DNA of 64,000 nt, taken from contig CM052356.1 of NCBI GenBank assembly GCA_028551475.1, positions 31,337,884 through 31,401,883 of the forward strand, read 5' to 3'. The translations under genes were made by a program, and so were the position numbers. This document shows positions 50,610 to 60,194 of this stretch, in pieces; position 1 is the stretch's first letter, and each line of letters starts with the position of its first letter. Source of the DNA: Casuarina equisetifolia (taxonomy: Eukaryota; Streptophyta; Magnoliopsida; Fagales; Casuarinaceae). The notes under the pieces were generated by a model that had not been told where the DNA came from, did not search any database, and was given only the letters and a program-made list of their open reading frames with translations.

Positions 50610-50970
50610 TCCTTTTGTACCTTCCTTAAAAAATTAGTAAAACAAAGCAGAGGCACAAAAGAAAAGGAGAAAGAGAGATGAGGAACAAAAAGAATTGTTA
50701 GGGCTAAGAAAGGTTTATATGATATCATAAATGATGCAAGAAAGAAACAAAGACATTAGCATTTGAAAAAGTGAGTCTAGCAAGGGTGGGGAAGTGTGGT
50801 TTAGAAAGAAAGAGAGGCACTTGTTACGTAATATTATGCTTTTAGAAATGTCCTTTGTTATACAATATATTGGATGCGAAGTAGAGTCAGCTAACATGTC
50901 ACACTTTTAGGCTTGGACCTACTATACTTAGGCCTATTTTGACTTTAAATTCCCATTCTCTGTATGGTTT
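50610..50970 (-). pseudogene. Remnant of a fourth B3 gene: 5' flank only
   Basis: On the minus strand this aligns with the 5' UTR and promoter of B3 paralog 1 (46180-46570), with shared CACAAAAGAAA, AAAGAATTGTT and AGGGTGGGGAAG. It runs into the copia LTR at the position where the start codon should be (GTACAAAAGGA against GTACAGAATGGA in paralog 1). No B3 coding sequence follows on the other side of the remaining element. This copy has therefore lost its coding region. Confidence 0.8.
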
Positions 50971-52548
50971 GAAGAAGACCCATGTAGTTCCATGTTTTTC
51001 CTGTGTTGTGGAGTTATTTTTATCTAAAGTAATGGACTATAGAATTAGGTTAGTCTTTTTATACTTTGAGTTGATTTATATAAAAAATAATTTGAATGTC
51101 AAACTTTCTTCTTCTTTCTACACTACCCATGAATAAGTAGACAACAATTTTCTTTATTAACCAAAATCTATGTGTAATCTAAGTTCAAGACCTTTTGTTA
51201 AGAAGAAAATGGGACAACTAGCCTCATTATATTCTGAGTTGATTTTTTTGTTATACATCTTATGCGTCGAAAGTTCATTCAATTTTATAAGTAATGTAAA
51301 AATTTTGTTATATTATATTCAATGTATTTTTATAATTAATGAGTTATGGACTTCACACCCACCTTAGACTATGAGATTTGTGCACACAGGGTATCTTTGG
51401 AACTTAACTTTTATATCATGTTATAAAATTCAAGTGTATACAACAATTGATGTAAAAGTAATATTTAGACAATAAAGGAAGGGAGCCATGTCTTCCACAA
51501 TAAATAATTTGTTAATTATTATGGGATGGGCTTCTTTAATTGACGTAACTTGATCAAGGGGACGAGTCCACGAGTCCATTTTGTTCGGAAGGAGAAAAGT
51601 TATCATTTGGACAAGGCAGCCAATCATTTTGAAGAAAAAACCCATCTTTCTTCTTAGTAGCAGTGTAATTTCTGCTTTGTTAATGCATTAATTCGTTAGA
51701 TCCACCCTGGATCATTACACAGTCCAACAACAGAGAAAAGATAATTAAGCTCAAACAGATAAATAGAGGCTTTTGTAAAGATTCTTCCTTTTTCCAGGTG
51801 AAAAAGCTTGATCTTGTCTTTGTAGTTACTTGAGAAGAAGGCGATAGATGAGCTTATCAAGTCGGCTTTTGCGGATAAAGATCCTCTTGCTACTTTCCCC
51901 CCTTTTCGCTGCTTCTACAGAAACGGTATCTATCTGGTAACTCTACTTGTATAACCGATGATTTTTAAGCAAACAATGTACCATTTTAGCAATTGAGAAA
52001 TATGATCAAAGATTCTACATTGTTTAGTTTTTCATGCAGACAGTACATTTTTGCAGTTTCTGGCATTGGATTCCTTTGTCTGTTTTCTCCAGCGTGGTTT
52101 GGCGTATGCTCTGTTATGATGTAGCACCTAACTGGGGAAAAGGAACAAATTAATTCCTTTCATGTCCATTGAAGTCTCTTAGTACCTTTGTAGTTTGGAT
52201 GTTTGGTGATATTCCTTATGGTGTCTGCTATCTTCACAATCCTCTGTAATGAGAACCCCAAGAGAAATTACTGTAGTTGATCATCTCAACTGCCTTTTTG
52301 ACCTTTTTTTCATGAAAACTATGTGCTTGTGGTCTTCGAAACTTTAGTTTGGACTGGGCAATATTTTCATCTCTGAGCCTTCGTTTTTTTGTCTTTTCCC
52401 TGGTGAAAATTGCTACCATTCTGGTTGATATACAAGTTAGGGCTTGCAGTTTTGTACTTCGAATTGTATTTTTCTTGTAATTCCTATCCTCTCTGTGAAC
52501 TTGAAGTCGGAATGTGGGGATGAGCTTTCCTCTTCTATTAAGCAATTC
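50970..52548. repeat. Segmental duplication B, copy 1 (pairs with 58864-60194)
   Basis: Collinear with 58864-60194 from AGACCCATGTAGTT to AAGCAATTCAT, with an extra segment (about 51240-51450) absent from the partner. It contains the first recognisable exon and part of the following intron of a NAA40-like gene. Beyond 52548 the similarity ends abruptly. Confidence 0.92.
51826..51925 (+). pseudogene. Isolated NAA40-like exon (duplicated fragment)
   Basis: A 100-nt exon between TGTAG and GGTATC that encodes EKKAIDELIKSAFADKDPLA followed by TFPPFRCFYRN. It is the equivalent of 59477-59576. No downstream NAA40 exons follow before the duplication ends, so it cannot give an acetyltransferase. Confidence 0.8.
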
Positions 52549-53262
52549 ATGTCTAACATTTTGAATAGACATAGCATGTCTTCCCTTCCTTACCCATTCA
52601 TAAGAATGGCTAGTCTTATATATGCTTATTTTTAAAGTGTTTCTAACCACTAGTTAAGGAAAGACATAATGAAAATCCTACTTAAAAATGCAGATGCTCA
52701 ACCACATGGGTTCTATGATCATCAAACGTTCCCCATTAATATTTTTGCGTATTTCTTTGGACCCATAGAATTCTCGGGCAGAGACAAGGTCATTCGCCGG
52801 GTTGAGAAAGAAGAAGATAGACACCTAAGAGAACGACATTTTGATATCGACATTTCAAGAATCTCATAATATTCATTGGTGGTGCCTGATGTTCTAACGC
52901 GGGCGCAGGAAATTGCTGCTTGAACTCGATTTGGATGTGGGATATTGCTGACGTTGCCGCCCACGCGCTATTAGAAAGAGCATTAAAGGCGTGAGGTAAG
53001 TTTATTGAAAGCCATAGAGTAGTCAAAGATTGAACGAGTAGCCATGACTGTCCAATTACTCTGACCATCAGTACGATAAACAACACCCAAAACAACCAAA
53101 GGTAGATTAGAGTACTATAGTCGGCATTGTATGAAAATCATACCAAACAACATCAGTGGTCAACCATGTTTCGCACTAAATGTCTTGTTATTTCCATTTG
53201 CTAAGAATGTCAAACTCATCTTCAACAATTTAGGCAATCAAAGTTAAATTTCAAGTTATTAA
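52549..53262. other. Spacer between duplications B and A, unrecognised content
   Basis: This stretch is in neither duplication. It is less AT-rich around 52870-53000. Open frames of 60-100 codons exist on both strands (for example 52669-52869 plus and 52790-53095 minus), but none shows a family I recognise. It could be a transposon fragment. Confidence 0.5.
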
Positions 53263-55800
53263 GTAAAGAAATTCATCTATTTGTAAATTGTTATATTTTG
53301 TAGCCAGAACTTAAAGACTATCATGAGTAATAAACATACTTGGCCTCTATTTAGGCTTTGTATTCATCAAAATCAAACTCATCTTTTCGGCTGAAGTCTG
53401 AATTCAACATTCATGAAGAAGATAATGAAAGTGAAGGGAAATTTTACCAACTGATTCATCTTTTTATTGTTTGGCCTTTGATAATTTGTTTGAAGAACAA
53501 GTTTGAAAGTAATTCCATTCGAACTTGTGGGAGCGTGTGGGGTATATTGAACAATAAAATCCCATGCCAAAGAGGAAGACACCTTTGATATACTTTACAA
53601 ATTTGTACAACCATTCTCCTCTTTGGGGGCCTTTTGATTGGTGTGTGGCATTTGACCCTAAACAAGGGCATATATAGTTGAGTAATTGAGAGAACAATTT
53701 AGCAATTAGTTCCACAACCAAACTAATTGGTACTTTATTTTATTTCATCCCTCTAACAAAGTTGTTTTATCCGGGGGAGGGCTTAGATTATAACCATTAA
53801 CCTCCCTTGGAACGCATAGCCATCTTGAAACGAGAGCAAGGAGTGGACACATCGTATTGATTTGTGTGAGGTAGTGTTTTAAATTATTTTTATTTGGGGT
53901 AATATACTGTAGAGTTAGGTTAGTACTTTTGGATACTTCGTTCGTAACATGAACGGGTTGGATGCCCAACCTTCTTCTTCTCCCCGCTTCTTCCTCTGCA
54001 TCTCTTCAAATTGTGACTTGGCAAACAAGTGGGCTATAAACAAAACGGCAAATGAGTTCAAATACCCAAAGAATGATACACAAGCACGAGCATCGCTATC
54101 TCGAAAAACAGTGTGAAAAAATCAACCACGGAGATCAACTGTTATGTGATAAACACGTTTTGAGCATTCCTGGAACCATGGAAACCATGTAATCGGAAGT
54201 GCTGTGTAGGTCATAACGAGACAGTACATGGTTCCATGCAGATTGGACGTAAAAAATCCTATTTCTTTGGCGTATGGAGAACCAAACCCAGATTTTCACC
54301 AAGCTTGAAGGACCAGATCTGAACTGTGTCGCCAATTTTGAGTCCGTTGCACCTCTTCACTTCATTCCAGGTGGAGCATAAGACATATTGGAAGCCGTCC
54401 TGACATTTCCACCTCTTCAAAACTATTTTACGTACCTTAAGGCTCGGTTCAATCAACAAAATTTCCATTCCTTGGCGGGCTCGTCTATTTTTTGTCCGTT
54501 TTTCCAGCACTACTCTTTCCTCCGTGCTAAGAAGCTCGACCGTCATTTCTGTTCTTGGAAGAACAAGCCCAGAATAATTATCGTTGGTATCTGTAGATTT
54601 TAACGTCTTCTCAATCACCATCACCATCTCCACCCCATTATCCTTCAGCATCCTTATCTCCTTATCGTACTCTTCCCTCGCGCTCAATGGCAGCTTCTCT
54701 TTGTCGACTGTCTTCCTCTTCCTGGTTCCACGTCCCTTTTTTACTAAGTCCTGCAAAACCATTGTATCCATCTTCCGGAGAAAATCTTTTTCATTATTAG
54801 TAACAGCTCTAGCGTAATCTTGCATTCTCCTGAAAGAGCCATTGTCTATAGCGTCGCCCATGACATCTTCACGAGTCAGCTTTCTTTCCATTCTGTACAA
54901 GAAATCAAGAAACTTAGAAAAACAACAGAGATGCACAAAAGAAAGACAGAAAGAGAGAAAGAGGGTGGGGAACGAAAAGAATTGTTGGGTATAAGAAGGG
55001 TTTCTGAGAGATGATAGATAGCGCAAGAGAGAAACAGAGAGATCGGCACCTGAAAAAGTTGAGTTTGGCGAGGGTGGGGAAGTTGTGGTTTAGCAAGAAG
55101 GAGAGGCAATAATAGTTGCCCTCTTGTGCAAATATGATACCTCTGGTTATGCCTCTTCTTGTGCAAGATATTGTATAAGGAGTAGATTCAGCTAATGCGT
55201 CACCATTTTAGGCTTGGCGGATCACACTTGGGCTAATTTTAATTCCCACTCTCTATCGTCCGATTTGAACAAGATCCACATGGTTCCTTCAAACCTGCTT
55301 GGACCCAGAAGTTTAAGAGCGTCCAATTAGGGCCCAAAAGCTAATTAGTTTAGCACGCACAGTGTTGCCGTTAGCTTTTGCAAGAATAGCTCGATTTTAC
55401 CGATAGGCTCGAAATCAGTCTATTTGACAAAATATTTGTGCACTGTGCATGATGGGTTGCAAATTAATCACTAGATTTTTGTTTCCTTTGCTTGTTGAAG
55501 TGTATAAAAAAGGGTCAAAAGAGGAGGCCTTTATCTTTTTACTTTTTGACTGGTGGCCAAAACTGGGTCAATCCTTCTCAAGAGAATCATGAAGTTTCTA
55601 AAGTTTTGATTACAAATTTATAATTACATTATTAAACACTTCAAGTAAATCTATTGCACCAAATTCTTGGCAAGATCGACGTTTTCAATAACATTGATCT
55701 ATTCTCACAAGCCACTGCTATCATTGTTATCGTGGCAATTGTTTTGGAAATTACTTTAAATAATTTCGTGTGTTTTGATAATAGAAAAATTTAATGTGAG
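53263..55800. repeat. Segmental duplication A, copy 2 (pairs with 44518-47090)
   Basis: Collinear with copy 1 from AAAGAAATTCATCTATTTGTAA through the B3 coding region to TAGAAAAATTTAATG. Small deletions relative to copy 1 occur, for example near 53870 and 54090. The orientation is the same, so the two copies are direct repeats about 8.75 kb apart. Confidence 0.93.
54259..54891 (-). CDS. B3 domain protein, DUF313 type, paralog 2
   Basis: The 210-residue frame starts MERKLTREDVMGDAIDNG at 54891. An in-frame extension upstream to 55026 is 5' UTR by comparison with the other paralogs. The B3 core is intact: VEMVMVIEKTL, GLVLPRTEM, GMEILLIEPSLKV, VLKRWKCQDGFQYVLCSTWN, KIGDTVQIWSF. The N-terminal basic RKRK is kept. 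Relative to paralog 1 the changes cluster between residues 30 and 85 and in the basic loop before GMEILL. It is the near-complete duplicate of paralog 1, flanks included. Both copies remaining open suggests recent origin or selection on both. Confidence 0.92.
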   Translation of the reverse strand: MERKLTREDVMGDAIDNGSFRRMQDYARAVTNNEKDFLRKMDTMVLQDLVKKGRGTRKRKTVDKEKLPLSAREEYDKEIRMLKDNGVEMVMVIEKTLKSTDTNDNYSGLVLPRTEMTVELLSTEERVVLEKRTKNRRARQGMEILLIEPSLKVRKIVLKRWKCQDGFQYVLCSTWNEVKRCNGLKIGDTVQIWSFKLGENLGLVLHTPKK

Positions 55801-55978
55801 ACTCTTATCTAGAAAATATAAAAGTTTAAAAAAAGAATATGATTTATAAATAAATGAGTTATAAGTTGAATACGAAATATTCTTTATAATTTTACATGGT
55901 ATCTAAGTCAATTCTTTCTTAATATAATCTAACTTAATTCTAAGAATAAACTAATCCTTGATTGACAAAAGACCAAGG

Positions 55979-56110
55979 TAAGTTGAACTTAGACTAATAG
56001 TCTAGTGATAAAGCTATTGGTGCCCAACTTTTTGGACAAGTGTTCAAATTCCTACATCCCCATAATCCCTTCCACCTCCTTGTTTGGATAATTAAAAAGG
56101 AGAAGAAGAA
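55979..56110 (+). mobile_element. Possible tRNA-derived SINE remnant
   Basis: TAGTCTAGTGATAAAG (from 55998) resembles a polymerase III A box. About 40 bp later TGTTCAAATTCC (56041-56052) resembles a B box. Spacing and order fit a tRNA-derived SINE head. It is not a tRNA gene, because no acceptor stem can be formed. The 3' end and target duplications were not defined. Confidence 0.4.
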
Positions 56111-57138
56111 GATTAAGGTTGAACTTAAGCCTTTTTATATGATATCAAAGTCTAAGTTTTTCCTTAACACCCTTATGAATATGACTAAGCCTAAAATTCA
56201 TATAAAAAGTCATACCAAAATGATTTGAGTTGTCGGTTGAGAGTCAAAAACCCAGGAATTTAAATAGGTAAAGTGCATTCCAATCTTTCATGACCATGAC
56301 TTCGGTTCACGGTGATATGAATGAAAGCACGGTAAGGTTGAAGATTTCTGCAAAAGTATTAGAGATATTCTGGAAAATAACAATAAAATTACTTTAAATT
56401 TATGGAGAATATATGGAGGAAAAACGGGCACATACTTTCTTCCCTCACCCTGTCAACCTCACAAAGAAAAGCAGAATCGGTGACCATAAGAGATCAAATT
56501 TAAAAACACAACTGACTTGTAAACTGTGTGCTTTTCAAATCCGAATTCCTTTTGCCAAACCGAACCTTTAGAAGGTAGTGATGACACGTTATAATCACCC
56601 TTCTTAATACGAACTCTGTTTTAGAGTATGTTTCCAATTATATGTTATGTGCCTCGCTAATTAATCGCGCGACGGGATGTCTGAGTTTGAAGTTGAAATC
56701 CCTTTCCCACCAATTGCGAGAATTATGTTTCTGTCCTATTGTTAATCTTAAAGAGAAGTAAAAGAAATTCCGGTCTCCTGAAGAGAGATTTCACCTATTC
56801 GCAGTTTTGTAAAGAGAAATGTGCACCTCGAAAAACTGGGCTTTTATTTGTCAAAAAGCTCCCCTTCAAAAGAGATTATGATCTCTTTAAATGAGACTCG
56901 AATATCCAACATGAATTATCTCTATAGATTGAAGTATTCTAAATAACAAAAATAAATCCTAACTGATCTACTGGCTGTGGTTGAAACCAGAATACTTATT
57001 CGAAAATCAAAAGCAAGTAATCGTAAAAAAGAAAGCAAGCAATATAAAAATGAGAAAGCAAGAAACACAGTTACGCCGTCAAACATAATAACCTACGTGA
57101 AAATTGAGGAGCCTCCAAAGTCCATAAGACCTGGTTAC

Positions 57139-57287
57139 ATATAACTCTGCTATAGAGTATGTTTATAACTATATACTGTCATAGATTATCTTTATAAACA
57201 TATTTATGAATAGAATAAACATGTGTATAGAGTATAAACATACTCTATGTTCTATTAGTTGTTAGAAACATACTCTATTATAACCCT
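57139..57287. mobile_element. MITE-like palindromic element
   Basis: The left end (ATAACTCTGCTATAGAGTAT, then GTTTATAAC) is an imperfect inverse of the right end (GTTAGAAACATACTCTATTA, then TAACCC), enclosing about 150 bp of AT-rich sequence. A related half-copy with TTTTAGAGTATGTTTCCAA lies at about 56620. No coding capacity. Confidence 0.5.
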
Positions 57288-57796
57288 TACTAGCAAATTC
57301 AATGATAGATTAATAGGGTATGCTTCCAACCCGATAAAAAGTCCACCACAGTGATGGTAATTTAGATGGTGGCTTCTCAATCGCAGTTTTGCCTTTGCAG
57401 GTGCACACTTCAATAAGATTCAATAAGGTTAACGTCAAAAAAATTTCTATTACCCCATAAATAAACCAATAGAATTCATTTGACGATGACCTCTTTTTTT
57501 TTTTAATCGTTTTATAAATCGTTCTTCCACGCTATAATATTTCCATATTTCCGATAATCTCGATCTCGGAAAATAATGTGAAAAAAAAAAAAAAAAAAAT
57601 CAACAACAGAGACCAACTGGAATGTGATGAACACGTTTTAAGCATTCCTAAAACAATGGAAACCATGAAGGTAATCTCCAGGAAGAGAAACTTCTATGTA
57701 GGTCATAATGAAACAATACTAATTCGATGCAGATTCGACGTATAAAAATAAATAAATAAATAAATAAAAAATAAAAAATAAAAAATCCTATATCTC

Positions 57797-58429
57797 CTAT
57801 TTCTCTGGCGTATAGAGGACCAAACCCAGATTTCCACCAAGCTTGAAGGACCAGATCTGAACTTTGTCGCCCCTTTTGAGTCTGTTGCACCTTTTCACTT
57901 CATTCCAGGTGGAGCATAAAACATATTGGAAGCCGTCCCCTCGTCTCCACCTGCTCAAAACTATGTTATGTACCTTGAGGCTCGGTTCAATCAGCAAAAT
58001 TTCCATTCCTTGGCTGCATCCTCCACCTCCTGCCCTATTTTCCAGCTCTTCTCTTTCCTCCGTTATGAGTAGCTCCACCTTTATTTTTCCATCTGGAAGA
58101 AGAAGCCCGGCAAACTGATCATTAGAATCTGAAGGGGTTAACGTCTTCTCAATTACCATCACCATCTCCACACCCTTTTCCTTCAGCGCCGTTATCTCCT
58201 TATTGAACTCTTTCCGCTTGCTCAATGGTAGCTTCTCCTGGTCGACTGCATTCCTCTTCCTAGTTTTAGGCGCCTTTTTAAGGAGGCCCTCCAAAACCAT
58301 TGTGGTCATCTTAGAATGAAACTCTTCCTCATTCTTAGTAACAGCTTTAGCGTAATCCTGCAATCTTCTGAAAGAGCCATTGTCTATGGCATCGCCCCTC
58401 ACATCTTCTCGAGTCAGGTTTCTTTCCAT
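57797..58429 (-). CDS. B3 domain protein, DUF313 type, paralog 3 (LTR-adjacent)
   Basis: The 210-residue frame starts MERNLTREDVRGDAIDNG, the same length as the other two paralogs. The B3 core is complete: VEMVMVIEKTL, GMEILLIEPSLKVHNIVLSR, GDGFQYVLCSTWNEVKRC, GDKVQIWSFKLGGNLGLVLY. It is the most divergent copy, with changes in the linker (AGGGGCSQ) and the DNA-facing loop. Downstream flank up to about 57590 still matches the other copies. A (TAAA)n tract at 57745-57786 lies just past the stop. Upstream, the normal leader is absent: a copia-type LTR ends immediately before the ATG. The intact frame argues against simple decay. Expression, if any, would have to begin in the LTR or beyond it. 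Confidence 0.92.
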   Translation of the reverse strand: MERNLTREDVRGDAIDNGSFRRLQDYAKAVTKNEEEFHSKMTTMVLEGLLKKAPKTRKRNAVDQEKLPLSKRKEFNKEITALKEKGVEMVMVIEKTLTPSDSNDQFAGLLLPDGKIKVELLITEEREELENRAGGGGCSQGMEILLIEPSLKVHNIVLSRWRRGDGFQYVLCSTWNEVKRCNRLKRGDKVQIWSFKLGGNLGLVLYTPEK

Positions 58430-58843
58430 TGATGGAGAAAACTGTGGCCAGAGATTTGCCGGAAAATAGATCTGAAAATATAAAACTTGTAGAGAATTTT
58501 GTACATTCGAATTGCTCAGAATTTTGGATTCTATGGCCTCAATTTATAGGTACATCAATTCAGTTTGTTACACTTTTATCTTCTATAGATTCCAATTAGT
58601 ATGGATAAAACTTGGTTAAGATTGAAGGTTGGAAGATTTTAAAAACTATACCTTCCTATACAATCTTATCTTGTATTTCTCTCTTTAAAATTCATATTTC
58701 ATCTATTAAAATACTACTTTTTTTAATATTATAATATATACATCTAACTCATGTATACAAGATGTTGAACCTCAAATCTCATTATTAGAATCTCTACTAA
58801 CTTACTACTAATTGGTTAAAGCAATGTTATTGAAGCACTGTCA
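58430..58843 (-). mobile_element. Solo copia-type LTR abutting the start codon of B3 paralog 3
   Basis: On the minus strand it begins TGACAGTG and ends CTCCATCA, directly before ATGGA. It aligns along its length with the LTR at 50299-50609, for example GAGAATTTTGTA, GATTGAAGGTTG and the terminal ACTGTGGCC/ATTGTGGTT part. The flanking 5-mers are AGGGA upstream and ATGGA downstream (4 of 5 match), a probable target-site duplication that includes the B3 start codon. No internal element sequence remains, so it is a solo LTR. Its orientation is sense to the gene. TATA-like TGTATAGG lies about 230 nt before the ATG (58656-58663). Confidence 0.8.
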
Positions 58844-58863
58844 TCCCTCTGAAAAAAAAAAAA

Positions 58864-60194
58864 AAAAAAAGACCCATGTAGTTACATGTTTTTCTTATGT
58901 TGTAGAGTTATTTTATCTAGAATTATGTTATCCTTTTTATACATTGAGTTGATTTACATCATGAACAAGTTGGATGCCAGACCTTCTTCTTCTTTCTGCA
59001 CTATCCATGAATAAGTAGACAACAATCTTTTTTATTAACCAAAATCTAAGTGTAATCTAAGCTCAAGACCTTTTGTTGAGAAGAAAATGGGACAACGAGC
59101 CTCATTATATTATGAGTTGAATTTTTTTGTTATACATTTTATGCGTTAATTGTTATGGGATGCATTTTTATTATGGGATGGGCTTCTTTAACTGACGTAA
59201 CTTGATCTAGGGGACGAGCCCACGAGCCCATTTTGTTCGGAAGGACGAAAGTTATCATTTGGACGAGGCAGCCAATCATTTTGAAGAAAAACCCATCTTT
59301 GTTCTTAGTATCAGTGTAATTCTGCTTCGTTAACGCATTAATTGCGTTAGATCCACCATGGATCATTACACAGTCCAACAACAGAGAAAAGAGGGTTAAG
59401 CTCAAACAGGTAAATAGAGGCTTTTGTAAAGATTCTTCCTTTTTCCAGATGAAAAAGCTTGATCTTGTCTCTGTAGTTACTTGAGAAGAAGGCGATAGAT
59501 GAGCTTATCAAGTCGGCTTCTGCGGATAAAGATCCTCTTGCTTCTTTCCCGCCCTTTCGCCGCTTCTACAGAAACGGTATCTATCTGGTAACTCTACTTG
59601 TATAATCGATGATTTTTAAGCAAACAATGTACCATTTTTGCAATTGAGAAATATGATCAAAGCTTCTTCATTGTTTAGTTTTTCATGCAGACAGTACATT
59701 TTTGCAGTTTCTGGCATTGGATTCCTTTGTCTGTTTTCTCCAGCGTGGTTTGGCGTATGCTCTGTTATGATGTAGCACCTAACTTGGGAAAAGGAAAAAA
59801 TTAATTCCTTCATGTCCATTGAAGTCTCTTAGTACCTTTGTAGTTTGGTGTTTGCTTATATTTCTTATGGTGTCTGCTATCTTCACAATCCTCTGAAATG
59901 AGAACCCCAAGAGAAATTACCGTAGTTGATCATCCCAACTGTCTTTTTGATTTTTTTCATGAAAACCATGTGCTTGTGGTCTTCGAAACTTTAGTTTGGA
60001 CTGGGCAATATTTTCATCTCCGAGCCTTTGTTTTTTTGTCTTTTCCCTGTTGAACGTTGCTACCATTCTGGTTGATATACAAGTTAGGGCTTGCAGTTTT
60101 GTACTTCGAATTGTATTTTCTTGTAATTCCTAGCCTCTCTGTGAACTTGAAGTCGTAATGTGGGGATGAGCTCTCCTCTTCTATCAAGCAATTC
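58864..60194. repeat. Segmental duplication B, copy 2 (pairs with 50970-52548)
   Basis: Starts at AGACCCATGTAGTT after a poly-A run and ends at AAGCAATTCAT. Unlike copy 1 it is continuous with the remaining exons of the NAA40-like pseudogene, so it keeps the more original arrangement on its right side. Confidence 0.92.

Noticed and set aside
55998..56052. tRNA gene
   Set aside because: A- and B-box-like motifs are present, but no cloverleaf or acceptor stem can be drawn; a SINE head is more likely.
59358..59409. Candidate first exon of the NAA40-like gene with ATG at 59358
   Set aside because: The frame meets a TAA before the donor, and the duplicate at 51.7 kb has the same length and the same stop, so it may never have been coding.
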